Assembly (NCBI GenBank): GCA_964579245.1
Contig: CAZOFY010000008.1
Coordinates: 1 to 57,927, forward strand
DNA from: Firm-13 sp964579245
GTDB lineage: Bacteria > Bacillota > Clostridia > Saccharofermentanales > Saccharofermentanaceae
Reading direction: 5' to 3'
Length of the DNA: 57,927 nucleotides
Each line of letters starts with the position of its first letter. Positions within the stretch are counted from its first letter, which is position 1. Shown piece after piece: positions 34,063 to 42,303 of this stretch. Below the pieces are notes generated by a model, which made no database searches, was not told where the DNA came from, and was given only the letters and a program-made list of their open reading frames with translations. A program made the translations under genes and the position numbers.

Positions 34063-34333
34063 CATTGATTACCTACTAAATCGTCGAAATATGACTTTTC
34101 GTATGTGCATCAATGAGCAATAAAGGTGTTATTCGTCAATGAATACCTACTAAATAGGCGAAACACGACTATTCGTATGTAGATCAATGAGCAAGTACAA
34201 AGTTATTTGTCATTGATTACATACTAATTCGCGAATTATTGCGAGTTAGTATGTACAGGGGCTTGTGAGGATCAAATATCTTATCAATGAATACATACCA
34301 AATCCTTCTAAATCCGTCATTTAGTATGTATTA
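34063..34333 (+). repeat. ~73-bp tandem units in copy B
   Basis: Four units start near 34063, 34136, 34210 and 34283 (spacing 73, 74, 73). Units 1 and 2 share a TCATTGAT or TCAATGAA start, CTACTAAAT, GCGAAA or TCGAAA, TTCGTATGT, and end ATCAATGAGCAA. Unit 3 is the 15-bp hairpin; unit 4 pairs AATACATAC with GTATGTATT. Confidence 0.82.
34218..34255 (+). other. 15-bp hairpin in repeat copy B, unit 3
   Basis: TACATACTAATTCGC pairs with GCGAGTTAGTATGTA, all 15 positions paired with one T-G, around an eight-base loop GAATTATT. It aligns with 515-552 of copy A. No T-run follows, so it is not a terminator. Confidence 0.85.
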
Positions 34334-34659
34334 CTATGTGATATTCCTAATATTCTATTCATTGGAACATATCACTTTTCAACGCACTCGAAAGAATACG
34401 AGGACCCATTTCATGTTAGCAAGTAATGTAAGACGCCCTTTAGTGGACGCGCCCAACGCAATTGCTATTGCATCCCGCAAGAAGGGATACCTCCACAAAT
34501 CATAAGCGGCAATGGCTGTAGAGGCTTGAATGAATATAAAAGCCAGCGCATTTACACAGGCAAGTAACAATGCTTATAGCCCTGGACTAAATCACCCGTT
34601 TGAGGGGTTGTTATGATGCAAAATACATCATCATTTTTGCGACCAATTCGCAAAATCGC

Positions 34660-34688
34660 TTGAACTTCATTACAAGTATGTGTAAAAT
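34660..34688 (+). promoter_or_regulatory. Promoter of the mraZ cluster
   Basis: TTGAAC-17 bp-TAAAAT with TG directly before the -10. Transcription should start near 34695. Confidence 0.72.
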
Positions 34689-34697
34689 ACAAGACAA

Positions 34698-34747
34698 GTG
34701 GTGCAAAGTGGAGTTAATATCCATTGATGTGGTGGATTGTGGTGGAT
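34698..34747 (+). promoter_or_regulatory. MraZ operator: 10-bp spaced GTGG repeats
   Basis: GTGG occurs at 34698 and 34708, and in an exact tandem pair of TGTGGTGGAT at 34728 and 34738. Ten-base GTGG/TGGG direct repeats are the known binding pattern of MraZ. They lie just after the predicted transcription start, so binding would block the cluster promoter. Confidence 0.75.
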
Positions 34748-34772
34748 AACTCTGTGGAAACTGGGGAAAAAT

Positions 34773-35207
34773 ATGGCTAGATTTACGAACAAGATAGATG
34801 CCAAGGGTAGATTTTTTCTGCCAGCCAAGCTTCGAGAGAGCATGGGCGGCAGGATTGTCGTTACTCTGAGCCTTGATAAGGGATATCTATCTGCCTATAC
34901 CGAAGAGCGTTTCCAGAGCATCCGCCGGCAGTTCGAAGCCTTGAACAGTATGGATCCGCAGGTCAGGCGCGTTATGCGTCTCATTGTTGGTGAGGCACTC
35001 AGCTGTGAGCTGGACAGCCAGGGTCGAGTATCTGTATCGTCCGAGCTTTGGGAGCATATCGGCGCTGAGCCGTCCGGTGAAATCAGCATCATCGATTTGG
35101 GAGATAAGCTGGACATCTGTTCTAAGACGTTCTATGACGCGAAGAAGGAGGAGTTGAGCTCCGTAATGGATCTTGACCTAACGGAATACAATGTCACAGG
35201 ACTCTAA
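34773..35207 (+). CDS. mraZ: Transcriptional regulator MraZ
   Basis: MraZ represses its own division and cell-wall cluster. The 144-residue protein has two AbrB-like halves: KIDAKGRFFLPAKLRESMGG and ELDSQGRVSVSSELWEHIGA, each with the DxxGR/LP motif. ATG 34773 begins MARFTNKIDAKGR, as the family does, with GGGGA upstream; an earlier in-frame ATG at 34737 lies in the operator. It is the first gene of the cluster and overlaps rsmH by 17 bp. Confidence 0.95.
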   Translation: MARFTNKIDAKGRFFLPAKLRESMGGRIVVTLSLDKGYLSAYTEERFQSIRRQFEALNSMDPQVRRVMRLIVGEALSCELDSQGRVSVSSELWEHIGAEPSGEISIIDLGDKLDICSKTFYDAKKEELSSVMDLDLTEYNVTGL

Positions 35208-36168
35208 ATTTTCTCATCTTCCCGTTCTCTTTGAAGAGTGTATGGAACAGCTTTCCATCCGTCCTGACGGCACCTACGTGGATTGCACGGCTGGCGGAGG
35301 AGGACATAGCGGAGGTATTTACGACCGGCTCGGCCCACAGGGGCGGCTTATCTCCTTCGATAAGGATGAGGAGGCGCTGCGGGCTTGTGAGAAGGTTCGG
35401 AGCGTGAAGCAGAAGTCAGCCGAATGGATTCTGGTTCGTTCGGACTTCCAGGATGTGGCTAGGGTTCTGCAGGAAATGAACATTGAGAAAGTAAATGGAA
35501 TTTTGGCGGACCTTGGAGTCTCGTCCCATCAACTGGATACGGCGGATCGCGGATTCTCCTATGCGTCAGAGGGACCTCTGGATATGCGAATGGACAAGGA
35601 CCAGAAAATTTCTGCCAGAACAGTTGTGAATGTATACAAAGAAGAGGAATTGGTCTGGATATTTCGCCAATTCGGCGAAGAAAGATATGCAGGGAGAATC
35701 GCCTCGGCAATCGTTGAACGCAGGCGGATCAGCCCAATTGAGACGACGACAGAGCTTTCGAAGATTATAACACAGGCAATGCCGGCGAAAGCCCGAAAAG
35801 AAGAACAACACCCCGCCAGACGATGCTTTCAGGCCATTCGCATCGAGGTAAATCATGAACTGGAGGCGGTAGAGAAGCTCCTGGATTTCGGTCCTGCGAT
35901 CCTTGCACCGAAGGGAAGACTGGCGATCATTTCTTTCCACTCCCTAGAGGACCGACTGGTCAAGGAAGCTTTTCGAAAACTGGAATCACCATGCACCTGT
36001 CCGCGCAAGTTTCCGATTTGTATATGCGGAAAAAAGTCGATGGGGAAGGTCATTAGCAGAAAGCCAATGGAAGCGAGTGCTTCTGAATCGGCCGTGAATA
36101 AAAGAGCTCACAGCGCTAAGTTGAGAGTGTTTGAAAGGAATGCAGAAGAATGGAAGCATATGCAATAA
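35191..36168 (+). CDS. rsmH: 16S rRNA m4C1402 methyltransferase RsmH
   Basis: RsmH methylates N4 of C1402 in 16S rRNA using SAM. The 325-residue protein starts HLPVLFEECMEQLSIRPDGT and has the SAM loop DCTAGGGGHSGGI. GILADLGVSSHQLD, RRCFQAIRIEVNHEL and IISFHSLEDRLVKEAF follow. A Cys-rich segment SPCTCPRKFPICICG near the C-terminus is also a family trait. The start overlaps mraZ and has a weak RBS, so coupled translation is likely. Confidence 0.95.
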   Translation: MSQDSKFSHLPVLFEECMEQLSIRPDGTYVDCTAGGGGHSGGIYDRLGPQGRLISFDKDEEALRACEKVRSVKQKSAEWILVRSDFQDVARVLQEMNIEKVNGILADLGVSSHQLDTADRGFSYASEGPLDMRMDKDQKISARTVVNVYKEEELVWIFRQFGEERYAGRIASAIVERRRISPIETTTELSKIITQAMPAKARKEEQHPARRCFQAIRIEVNHELEAVEKLLDFGPAILAPKGRLAIISFHSLEDRLVKEAFRKLESPCTCPRKFPICICGKKSMGKVISRKPMEASASESAVNKRAHSAKLRVFERNAEEWKHMQ

Positions 36169-36761
36169 ACGACTGGGATGAACTGGAAGCGAAATATTTC
36201 GGGGACTATGAAGAACCGGAATGGATTGAGGTGCAAAAGGTTACCCTTAACCGTGCTTCTGCTGTTTCATCGAGAAGTGCCTCTGAGTCAGCAAGACGTG
36301 CCAGAAAAACTAAGGAAATCAAACGCAAGAACGAGATGATCCAGCAGATCAAGAAGCACGAACGTTATGTTTCTCATAAACGCTTTCGTGAAGCTGTTCT
36401 GGCGGTTATCGGCATTGCTCTGGTTGCGGCTGTATTCAGCGTCGTTTTGTATCGTCAATCCCAGATCACGCTGCAGAATTATCAGAATAACGAGATGGTA
36501 ACGGAGATTAATGCCCTTCAAGAGAGAACAAGTCAAATCAGGGAGGACCTTGTCATCAGCACGGATTTCGAACAGGTCCGCTGGGATGCAATGGAACGCC
36601 TCGGTATGCAGACTCCCTCAGTGAGGCAGGTTATTACGATTGAGATGCCGGGTAAGGATCAACTGGTCACGAATGATTTCGAAGTATCATCTGCGAACAG
36701 CAAAATAGGACTTGCCGCGGCTAAGGAAAATCTGGCACAATACTATTCGGAACTAATGTGA
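36150..36761 (+). CDS. ftsL: FtsL-like septum protein
   Basis: The 203-residue product has a long charged cytoplasmic part (~78 residues) and a single membrane helix (FREAVLAVIGIALVAAVFSV). A short extracellular coiled-coil region follows (NEMVTEINALQERTSQIREDL), then a C-terminal tail. Position between rsmH and the PBP gene, and this topology, identify FtsL, which recruits division proteins with DivIB. Sequence similarity is low, as usual for FtsL. It overlaps rsmH by 19 bp. Confidence 0.82.
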   Translation: MEAYAINDWDELEAKYFGDYEEPEWIEVQKVTLNRASAVSSRSASESARRARKTKEIKRKNEMIQQIKKHERYVSHKRFREAVLAVIGIALVAAVFSVVLYRQSQITLQNYQNNEMVTEINALQERTSQIREDLVISTDFEQVRWDAMERLGMQTPSVRQVITIEMPGKDQLVTNDFEVSSANSKIGLAAAKENLAQYYSELM

Positions 36762-36816
36762 AGGGAAGGCGCCTATTTTGACGGACGATCGATCGGGCGG
36801 TAAAAGGGGCAATAGG

Positions 36817-39285
36817 ATGTCTGCCAGAAAACGGCTCTTTATAAGACAAACAGATAAAGAATCTATCCGTTCCAGTTTATGGAAGGGCTGGATTCTTTTT
36901 CTAGGCTTATGCGTTGTGATTGCCTCGGCCTTTTTAATCCATGCTCTCTATGAAATCCAGGTCGTAAATTTCGAGCAGTTTTCGAAAGAGGCATCTCAGA
37001 AGCATTGGCAAAGAATCAAGGACGAGCCTGAAAGAGGAGAAATACTTGATATCAACGGTGATGTTCTGGCGGGTACAAGCTATGTTTATACCGTCGGGAT
37101 CACGCCTTCCGACTTTATCCCGCTGAAAAAGGATGTCGATGAGGAAACAATCTGTAACACGGTCGCATCGACTCTGGGGATCGACCCGTTGTTGCTTTCT
37201 GATGCTATGAAGCAGGTGGATGCCCCATATATTCAGCTGGCAAAGAATGTATCAAAATCGCAAATTGATGTATTGAAGGCTTTCCTCCGTGAACATAATA
37301 TCGGCGGAACGGCGATCGACTCTGTCGCAAAGCGATACTATCCCAACGACGCCATGGCATCCCAGATTATCGGATACGCCACGGCAACAGACGGACTTCT
37401 TGCCGGACAGCTAGGCATTGAAGCACAATACAACTCCGTGTTGACGGGAAAAGAGGGCTATTCTTATGTTGAGGTCGACAATTACACACAAGGAGCATTG
37501 CCATTTTCCGCGCCGACAACAATCAACGCTCAGGACGGATATAATGTCGTCTTGAACATTGACCTTACCATTCAAGATATTGCTGAGACCGCATGTGAAG
37601 ATGTTTTTGAGATGTATGATGTTATCGAGGGTGTCACCGCGATCGTCATGGACCCGTATACCGGTCGTGTACACGCGATGGCGTCCTATCCGGATTTTGA
37701 TCCGAATGATCCGACGGCCGAACCGGATTGGGTGGATAAGCAAGCTTGGGATACGATGGCTGAGAAAGATCAAATCAAACTGCTGATTTCTAAGGCCTGG
37801 CGCAACCGTGCAATTTCTGACACCTATGAACCCGGATCTACCTTTAAGTCATTGACGACAGCCATAGCGCTGGAAGAGGGCTTGACGTACGAAGATGAGT
37901 ATTTCAGTGATGCACCGATTGATTCAGGTGATTACACGATTAGTTGCTGGAGCCAGAAGACGTCTGATAATCATGGAACGGAGACACTTACGGATGCCTT
38001 CAAGAATTCATGTAACCCGATCTTTGTCCAGCTTGCACAGCGTATCGGCATAGACAAGTACTACCAATATGTCCACAATTTCGGTTTTTACAAACCGACA
38101 GGTATTGATCTCCCCGTTGAGGGTGTCGGTATTTTTCATAAGGAACCGACACTGATTGACATGCAGACACTCTCCTTCGGAGAATCCTCGACGGTTACCC
38201 CCCTGCAGCTTGCCAATGCATATTGCGCCATCGTCAACGGGGGCACTTTGATGACCCCGCAGATCGCCAACCGCCTGACCGACCGCAACGGAAATGTTGT
38301 CAAGGAGTTTGAGCCCGAAGCTATCCGTACGATACTTTCAGAGGACACATCAAGGCGCATCAAGGCTTTGATGGAGATGGTCGTTACTGAGGGAACCGGT
38401 CGGGAAGGCTATGTCGAGGGCTTTTCGGTTGCAGGCAAGACAAGTACATCAACTATTGAAACAGGAGAGAATGCCGGCCTCCACGTTCTTTCCTTCGGCT
38501 CTTATGCGCCGTCCTATGATCCCAAAATCGTTGTGCTGGTAGTTGTAAATATGCCGTCCGATAAAGAGGTCGGATCAAGCTGCGCTACTCGGACGGCAGC
38601 GGACATTATTTCGAAGACTCTTGATTATATGGGTGTTGAACGACAGTATTCAGAAACGGATTATGAGTATTTATCCACACTGTATGCTGTTCCTGAGGTC
38701 AGCGGAATAACCTATAAAGAGGCAAGAATGAAGCTCTCGCTTGAATATGGTGAATTTCTAGCGTGTAAGGGTTCTGAGGAAATGACTGATGATACAATTG
38801 TTTCCATGTCTTTTCCGGCTGCCGGTGAGAACTTGCATCAAGGCTCGACCATTGTTCTTTATCCTTCACCGGATGCTGCCCGTACGGAAGTCGTTTTGCC
38901 TGATTTCACCGGGAAAAATATCACGGAGTGTATTCGAGAGGCTCAGAAGTGCGGTGTGAATATCGTATATGAAGGGGATCTGACAGGGGTCGTCGTCTCT
39001 CAGAATCCCTCTTTTGCCGTCATTACACCTACGCCATTTCCCAGCATTACTCCGGCAATCAGTCCGTCGGTTGCCCCGGGCGAAGTTCCGACAGGCGAGA
39101 CCGCATCGGGCGAAACATCAGAAACGACTCTTCCGGAATCTTCGGAAACAACAGTTCAGAGCTCTTCAGAAACAACGGATCCCTCCTCAGATGAAACAAG
39201 TGAAGAGAGCGGAGGCGGAACTGAAAAGCAAGTGGCATTGACAAGAGTCGAAAAAGGAACGATTATACATCTCGTTATGGCGTGA
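36817..39285 (+). CDS. Class B penicillin-binding protein with PASTA domains
   Basis: This transpeptidase cross-links septal peptidoglycan with FtsW. The 822-residue protein has a short cytoplasmic start, one membrane helix (~24-46), and a dimerisation domain. The transpeptidase has Ser341 in GSTFKS and S398-C-N. The third motif is K541-T-S rather than the usual KTG. Two PASTA domains follow; the second is split by about 75 Ser/Thr/Pro/Glu-rich residues before its last strand (VEKGTIIHLVMA). ATG 36817 has AAGGGG seven bases upstream; TTG 36778 with GGGAAGG would add 13 residues. It is SpoVD/PBP2b-like, so a precise gene name is not given. Confidence 0.9.
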   Translation: MSARKRLFIRQTDKESIRSSLWKGWILFLGLCVVIASAFLIHALYEIQVVNFEQFSKEASQKHWQRIKDEPERGEILDINGDVLAGTSYVYTVGITPSDFIPLKKDVDEETICNTVASTLGIDPLLLSDAMKQVDAPYIQLAKNVSKSQIDVLKAFLREHNIGGTAIDSVAKRYYPNDAMASQIIGYATATDGLLAGQLGIEAQYNSVLTGKEGYSYVEVDNYTQGALPFSAPTTINAQDGYNVVLNIDLTIQDIAETACEDVFEMYDVIEGVTAIVMDPYTGRVHAMASYPDFDPNDPTAEPDWVDKQAWDTMAEKDQIKLLISKAWRNRAISDTYEPGSTFKSLTTAIALEEGLTYEDEYFSDAPIDSGDYTISCWSQKTSDNHGTETLTDAFKNSCNPIFVQLAQRIGIDKYYQYVHNFGFYKPTGIDLPVEGVGIFHKEPTLIDMQTLSFGESSTVTPLQLANAYCAIVNGGTLMTPQIANRLTDRNGNVVKEFEPEAIRTILSEDTSRRIKALMEMVVTEGTGREGYVEGFSVAGKTSTSTIETGENAGLHVLSFGSYAPSYDPKIVVLVVVNMPSDKEVGSSCATRTAADIISKTLDYMGVERQYSETDYEYLSTLYAVPEVSGITYKEARMKLSLEYGEFLACKGSEEMTDDTIVSMSFPAAGENLHQGSTIVLYPSPDAARTEVVLPDFTGKNITECIREAQKCGVNIVYEGDLTGVVVSQNPSFAVITPTPFPSITPAISPSVAPGEVPTGETASGETSETTLPESSETTVQSSSETTDPSSDETSEESGGGTEKQVALTRVEKGTIIHLVMA

Positions 39286-39296
39286 AGGAGCGAAAG

Positions 39297-40811
39297 ATGA
39301 AAACCGTTTATGATTTGATGATTGGATTGCCTTTTGAAGTGATCCATGGAAATACAGAAATACAGATCAGTCAGGTCGCCTATGATTCAAGAAAGGTTAC
39401 CCGTGGCACCTTGTTTGTCTGTGTCAGAGGATACGTATCGGATGGGCATGCATTTTTGCGTGCCGCGGCCGGTCAGGGAGCCGCGGCAATTGTCATTCAG
39501 GAGGATCAAACAGTTCTGTCCCGTTCCCAACTGGCGGAGCTGTGTCAGGAATTTGGCTGCAGTATTTTTTCTGTTACAAATACCAGGCAGGCACTGGCTC
39601 ATATCAGCTCGAGGTTCTTTGATTCGCCGAGCGACCACCTGACTCTCTATGGGATAACCGGAACCAAGGGTAAAACAACGACGACCTATATGCTTCGCGA
39701 CATTTTTCACGAGGCCGGTCTTCAATCGGGCCTTCTGGGAACCGTGTCAAATATTATCGGTGACAAGGTCTTTCAGGCATCTCATACTACGCCTGAATCC
39801 TATGAACTGCAGGCTCTTCTGGCTGAGATGGTTTCCGAGAAACTTGATAATTGCGTTATGGAGGTATCCTCTCAGGGGCTGAAGCTGTCCCGGGTCCATG
39901 CCTGCCATTTTTCTGTCGGGGCATTCACCAATTTGTACCATGATCATATCGGAGACAGCGAACACGCCGATATGGACGAATATCTGAACGCCAAGCTCCG
40001 GATTTTCGATATTTCTGATCATGCGCTGATTAACAAGGACTGTTCCGTAGCCGATCAGGCGATCGCATACGCTCAGACACGTTGCACGGTCTATACATAC
40101 GGGATTGAAAAGGATGCGGATATCAAAGCGACTGATCTTCGAAAAGAACAAAGAGAAGGATCAATCGGGACGACGTTTTCTTTGCAGAGCCCGTGGTACA
40201 ACGGAGAAGTTTTCGTCTGTATGCCCGGAAAATTCAACGTTTATAATGCGCTCTGTGCGATCGGATTTGCCGGCTTAGGCCGCGTTTCCTTTGACAGTGT
40301 ACGGCGAGCTCTTGCAAATACCCGTGTTCCCGGACGGATTCAAGCCGTCCCGAACCCGATGTCTTATCACGTCTTCGTAGATTATGCCCACAATGCGGCA
40401 AGTCTTGAGAATCTTCTTTCCACCCTGCGTGCGTATTGCTCGGGCCGGCTGATAACCGTTTTCGGCTGCGGCGGAAACCGTTCGAAAACCAGACGCTTTG
40501 AAATGGGTGAGACTGCCGGAATGATGAGCGACATTACAGTGATTACGTCGGATAATCCAAGAAATGAAGACCCATTGATGATTATTGAAGATATCTTACA
40601 GGGATTCTCGAAAACGAACGGCAAATTTCTAGTCGAACCCGACCGGAAGGAAGCAATCCGATTGGCTTTGGGGCTCCTCGAGAAGGACGATTTTGTCGTT
40701 ATAGCAGGTAAGGGACATGAGAATTATCAGATATTTCGAGACAAGACCATCCACTTTGATGATGCTGAAACAGCACTTGCGCTTATGAATGAGATGAGAA
40801 ATCATGATTAA
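39297..40811 (+). CDS. murE: UDP-MurNAc-tripeptide synthetase MurE
   Basis: MurE adds the third amino acid to the peptidoglycan precursor. The 504-residue Mur ligase has GITGTKGKTTTTYML, SHTTPESYELQ, EVSSQGL and the central-domain signature FTNLYHDHIGDS. DNPRNEDP follows, the pattern associated with meso-diaminopimelate, then GKGHENYQ. AAGGAG is six bases before ATG 39297; a GTG at 39282 lies before that site. It lies 11 bp from the PBP gene and overlaps the region where murF begins. Confidence 0.95.
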   Translation: MKTVYDLMIGLPFEVIHGNTEIQISQVAYDSRKVTRGTLFVCVRGYVSDGHAFLRAAAGQGAAAIVIQEDQTVLSRSQLAELCQEFGCSIFSVTNTRQALAHISSRFFDSPSDHLTLYGITGTKGKTTTTYMLRDIFHEAGLQSGLLGTVSNIIGDKVFQASHTTPESYELQALLAEMVSEKLDNCVMEVSSQGLKLSRVHACHFSVGAFTNLYHDHIGDSEHADMDEYLNAKLRIFDISDHALINKDCSVADQAIAYAQTRCTVYTYGIEKDADIKATDLRKEQREGSIGTTFSLQSPWYNGEVFVCMPGKFNVYNALCAIGFAGLGRVSFDSVRRALANTRVPGRIQAVPNPMSYHVFVDYAHNAASLENLLSTLRAYCSGRLITVFGCGGNRSKTRRFEMGETAGMMSDITVITSDNPRNEDPLMIIEDILQGFSKTNGKFLVEPDRKEAIRLALGLLEKDDFVVIAGKGHENYQIFRDKTIHFDDAETALALMNEMRNHD

Positions 40812-40830
40812 TCGGGGAGAAGAAGCGGTT

Positions 40831-42303
40831 ATGTTTTCACTCGAAGAGATCATACAGGCGACCGGCGGCGCTCTTCTGACTCCATCTGAGTCATCGCGTA
40901 ACATGACAAGTTCGTGTTCCGGCATTTCCACCGATACAAGAAGTCTAAGGCCGGGCGACTTGTTCGTCGCTTTGGAGGGAGATCGATTCGACGGGCATGC
41001 TTTTCTTGCCACCGCGACAGAAAAGGGTGCGGGTATGACACTGCTTTCCCGTAAGGAGGATCTTCCTGCGGCAATGACGGGTATCCTTGTACCGGATACC
41101 CTGGTTGCCCTTCAAGCTCTCGCCAGAGCTTGGCGAAGAAAGCTTCAGTGTCGGGTGATAGCGGTCACGGGAAGCGTCGGAAAGACTTCAACAAGAGAGA
41201 TGTTGTACTATGCTTTTTCCCGAACGCTTTGTACGCATGCGACGAAGCATAACCTGAACAATGAGATCGGATTGCCGATGACAATTCTTTCCGCACCACG
41301 GGATACAGAGCTGCTGATTCTGGAGATGGGTATGCGAAAGCGCGGGGAAATCGAGGCCCTGTCCCTGGTTGCCGAGCCTGACATTGCTGTTATCACGAAC
41401 ATCGGAGTATCTCATATTGAACGACTCGGCAGTCGGGAGGAGATTCGAGACGCAAAGCTTGAGATCTGCTCAGGTTTTCGAGACGGCGGCGTCCTTTTAT
41501 ATTCAGGTAATGATTCGTATCTGAATTCGTATTTTCGAAAAGACACGGACCAGAAAGTGTTTCGAATCGGCGAGACATTGGACGAGGGAACGGCAGATGA
41601 CCTGTACTCCGACTGGGCCGTGCGTGCCAAGTCCGTTCAATGTGATCATGAAGTGACGAGCTTTGTCGTAGAGGCGAGAAAGCCCGGGGAAACACAGTTG
41701 CATCAAATGGATAAAATATCGATACCGGCTGTTGGTTTGCATCATGTAAAAAACGCGATGTTCGCGATTCTGGCGGCATTGGTTCTTGATGTTTCCGTTT
41801 CCTCTGTCGCGCATGGTCTGTCTGATTATCATCCTGCCGGAAGTCGTAGCAAAATGATACGAACCCGGGATTATCTTTTAATCGACGATACATACAATGC
41901 GAGTCCGGAATCCATGGAAGCCGCTTTTTCAAGTCTGAATCTGGTTGCGTCAAAGGAAAACAGAAGATCGATCGCGGCATTGGGCTGCGTTCTAGAGCTT
42001 GGTTCCTATGCACAAGCTCTTCATCTGTCAATTGGCCAGGCGGCCGCCAGAGCGGGTATTGATCGCCTGTATCTTTGCGGTGACCACGCACAGAGCATGC
42101 AGGCCGGGGCTCGTATGATCCGTCCGGATATAGCAGTCAGTATTTTTCCCTCCAGGGAAAAGCTCACGGCTGCTTTGCTGCAGGAAATGAAGCCGGGAGA
42201 CGCAATCCTCGCCAAGGGCTCACACGCCTTTGCCATGGAAAAGGTAATTGAAGCGATCCTTGGCACCATCGAAGAGAACGATGCACCGGAGGGAGAAGCA
42301 TGA
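40831..42303 (+). CDS. murF: UDP-MurNAc-tripeptide:D-Ala-D-Ala ligase MurF
   Basis: MurF adds D-Ala-D-Ala to complete the pentapeptide precursor. The protein (490 residues from ATG 40831) has SGISTDTRSLRPGDLFVALE, AVTGSVGKTSTREML, KHNLNNEIGLPMTIL, MGMRKRGEIEAL and DDTYNASPESMEAAF. ATG 40831 gives the normal family N-terminus MFSLEEIIQATGG; ATG 40804 would add nine residues and overlap murE. mraY and murD, which usually follow, are missing, and ftsW begins in the ATGA overlap. Confidence 0.94.
   Translation: MFSLEEIIQATGGALLTPSESSRNMTSSCSGISTDTRSLRPGDLFVALEGDRFDGHAFLATATEKGAGMTLLSRKEDLPAAMTGILVPDTLVALQALARAWRRKLQCRVIAVTGSVGKTSTREMLYYAFSRTLCTHATKHNLNNEIGLPMTILSAPRDTELLILEMGMRKRGEIEALSLVAEPDIAVITNIGVSHIERLGSREEIRDAKLEICSGFRDGGVLLYSGNDSYLNSYFRKDTDQKVFRIGETLDEGTADDLYSDWAVRAKSVQCDHEVTSFVVEARKPGETQLHQMDKISIPAVGLHHVKNAMFAILAALVLDVSVSSVAHGLSDYHPAGSRSKMIRTRDYLLIDDTYNASPESMEAAFSSLNLVASKENRRSIAALGCVLELGSYAQALHLSIGQAAARAGIDRLYLCGDHAQSMQAGARMIRPDIAVSIFPSREKLTAALLQEMKPGDAILAKGSHAFAMEKVIEAILGTIEENDAPEGEA

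Larger units (their letters stand above)
33779..34615 (+). repeat. Large non-coding repeat element, copy B
   Basis: This ~837-bp gene-free stretch is homologous to 201-1031 from its first bases (TGGCATAAGCCC, CGAGCGAAAC) to its tail (GTTATG). The two copies are clearly diverged, with scattered substitutions and small indels. Copy B has an additional 73-bp unit of the first type and a partial duplication of the block near 33950-34055 (AAGCCTCTAAG...TCCCAAA). Open frames here (for example 34287-34505) are not shared with copy A. The element sits between the rodA terminator and the mraZ promoter. Its function is unknown. Confidence 0.85.

Noticed and set aside
34287..34505. 72-codon open frame in repeat copy B
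   Set aside because: It runs through the hairpin units and is not shared with copy A; no family resemblance.
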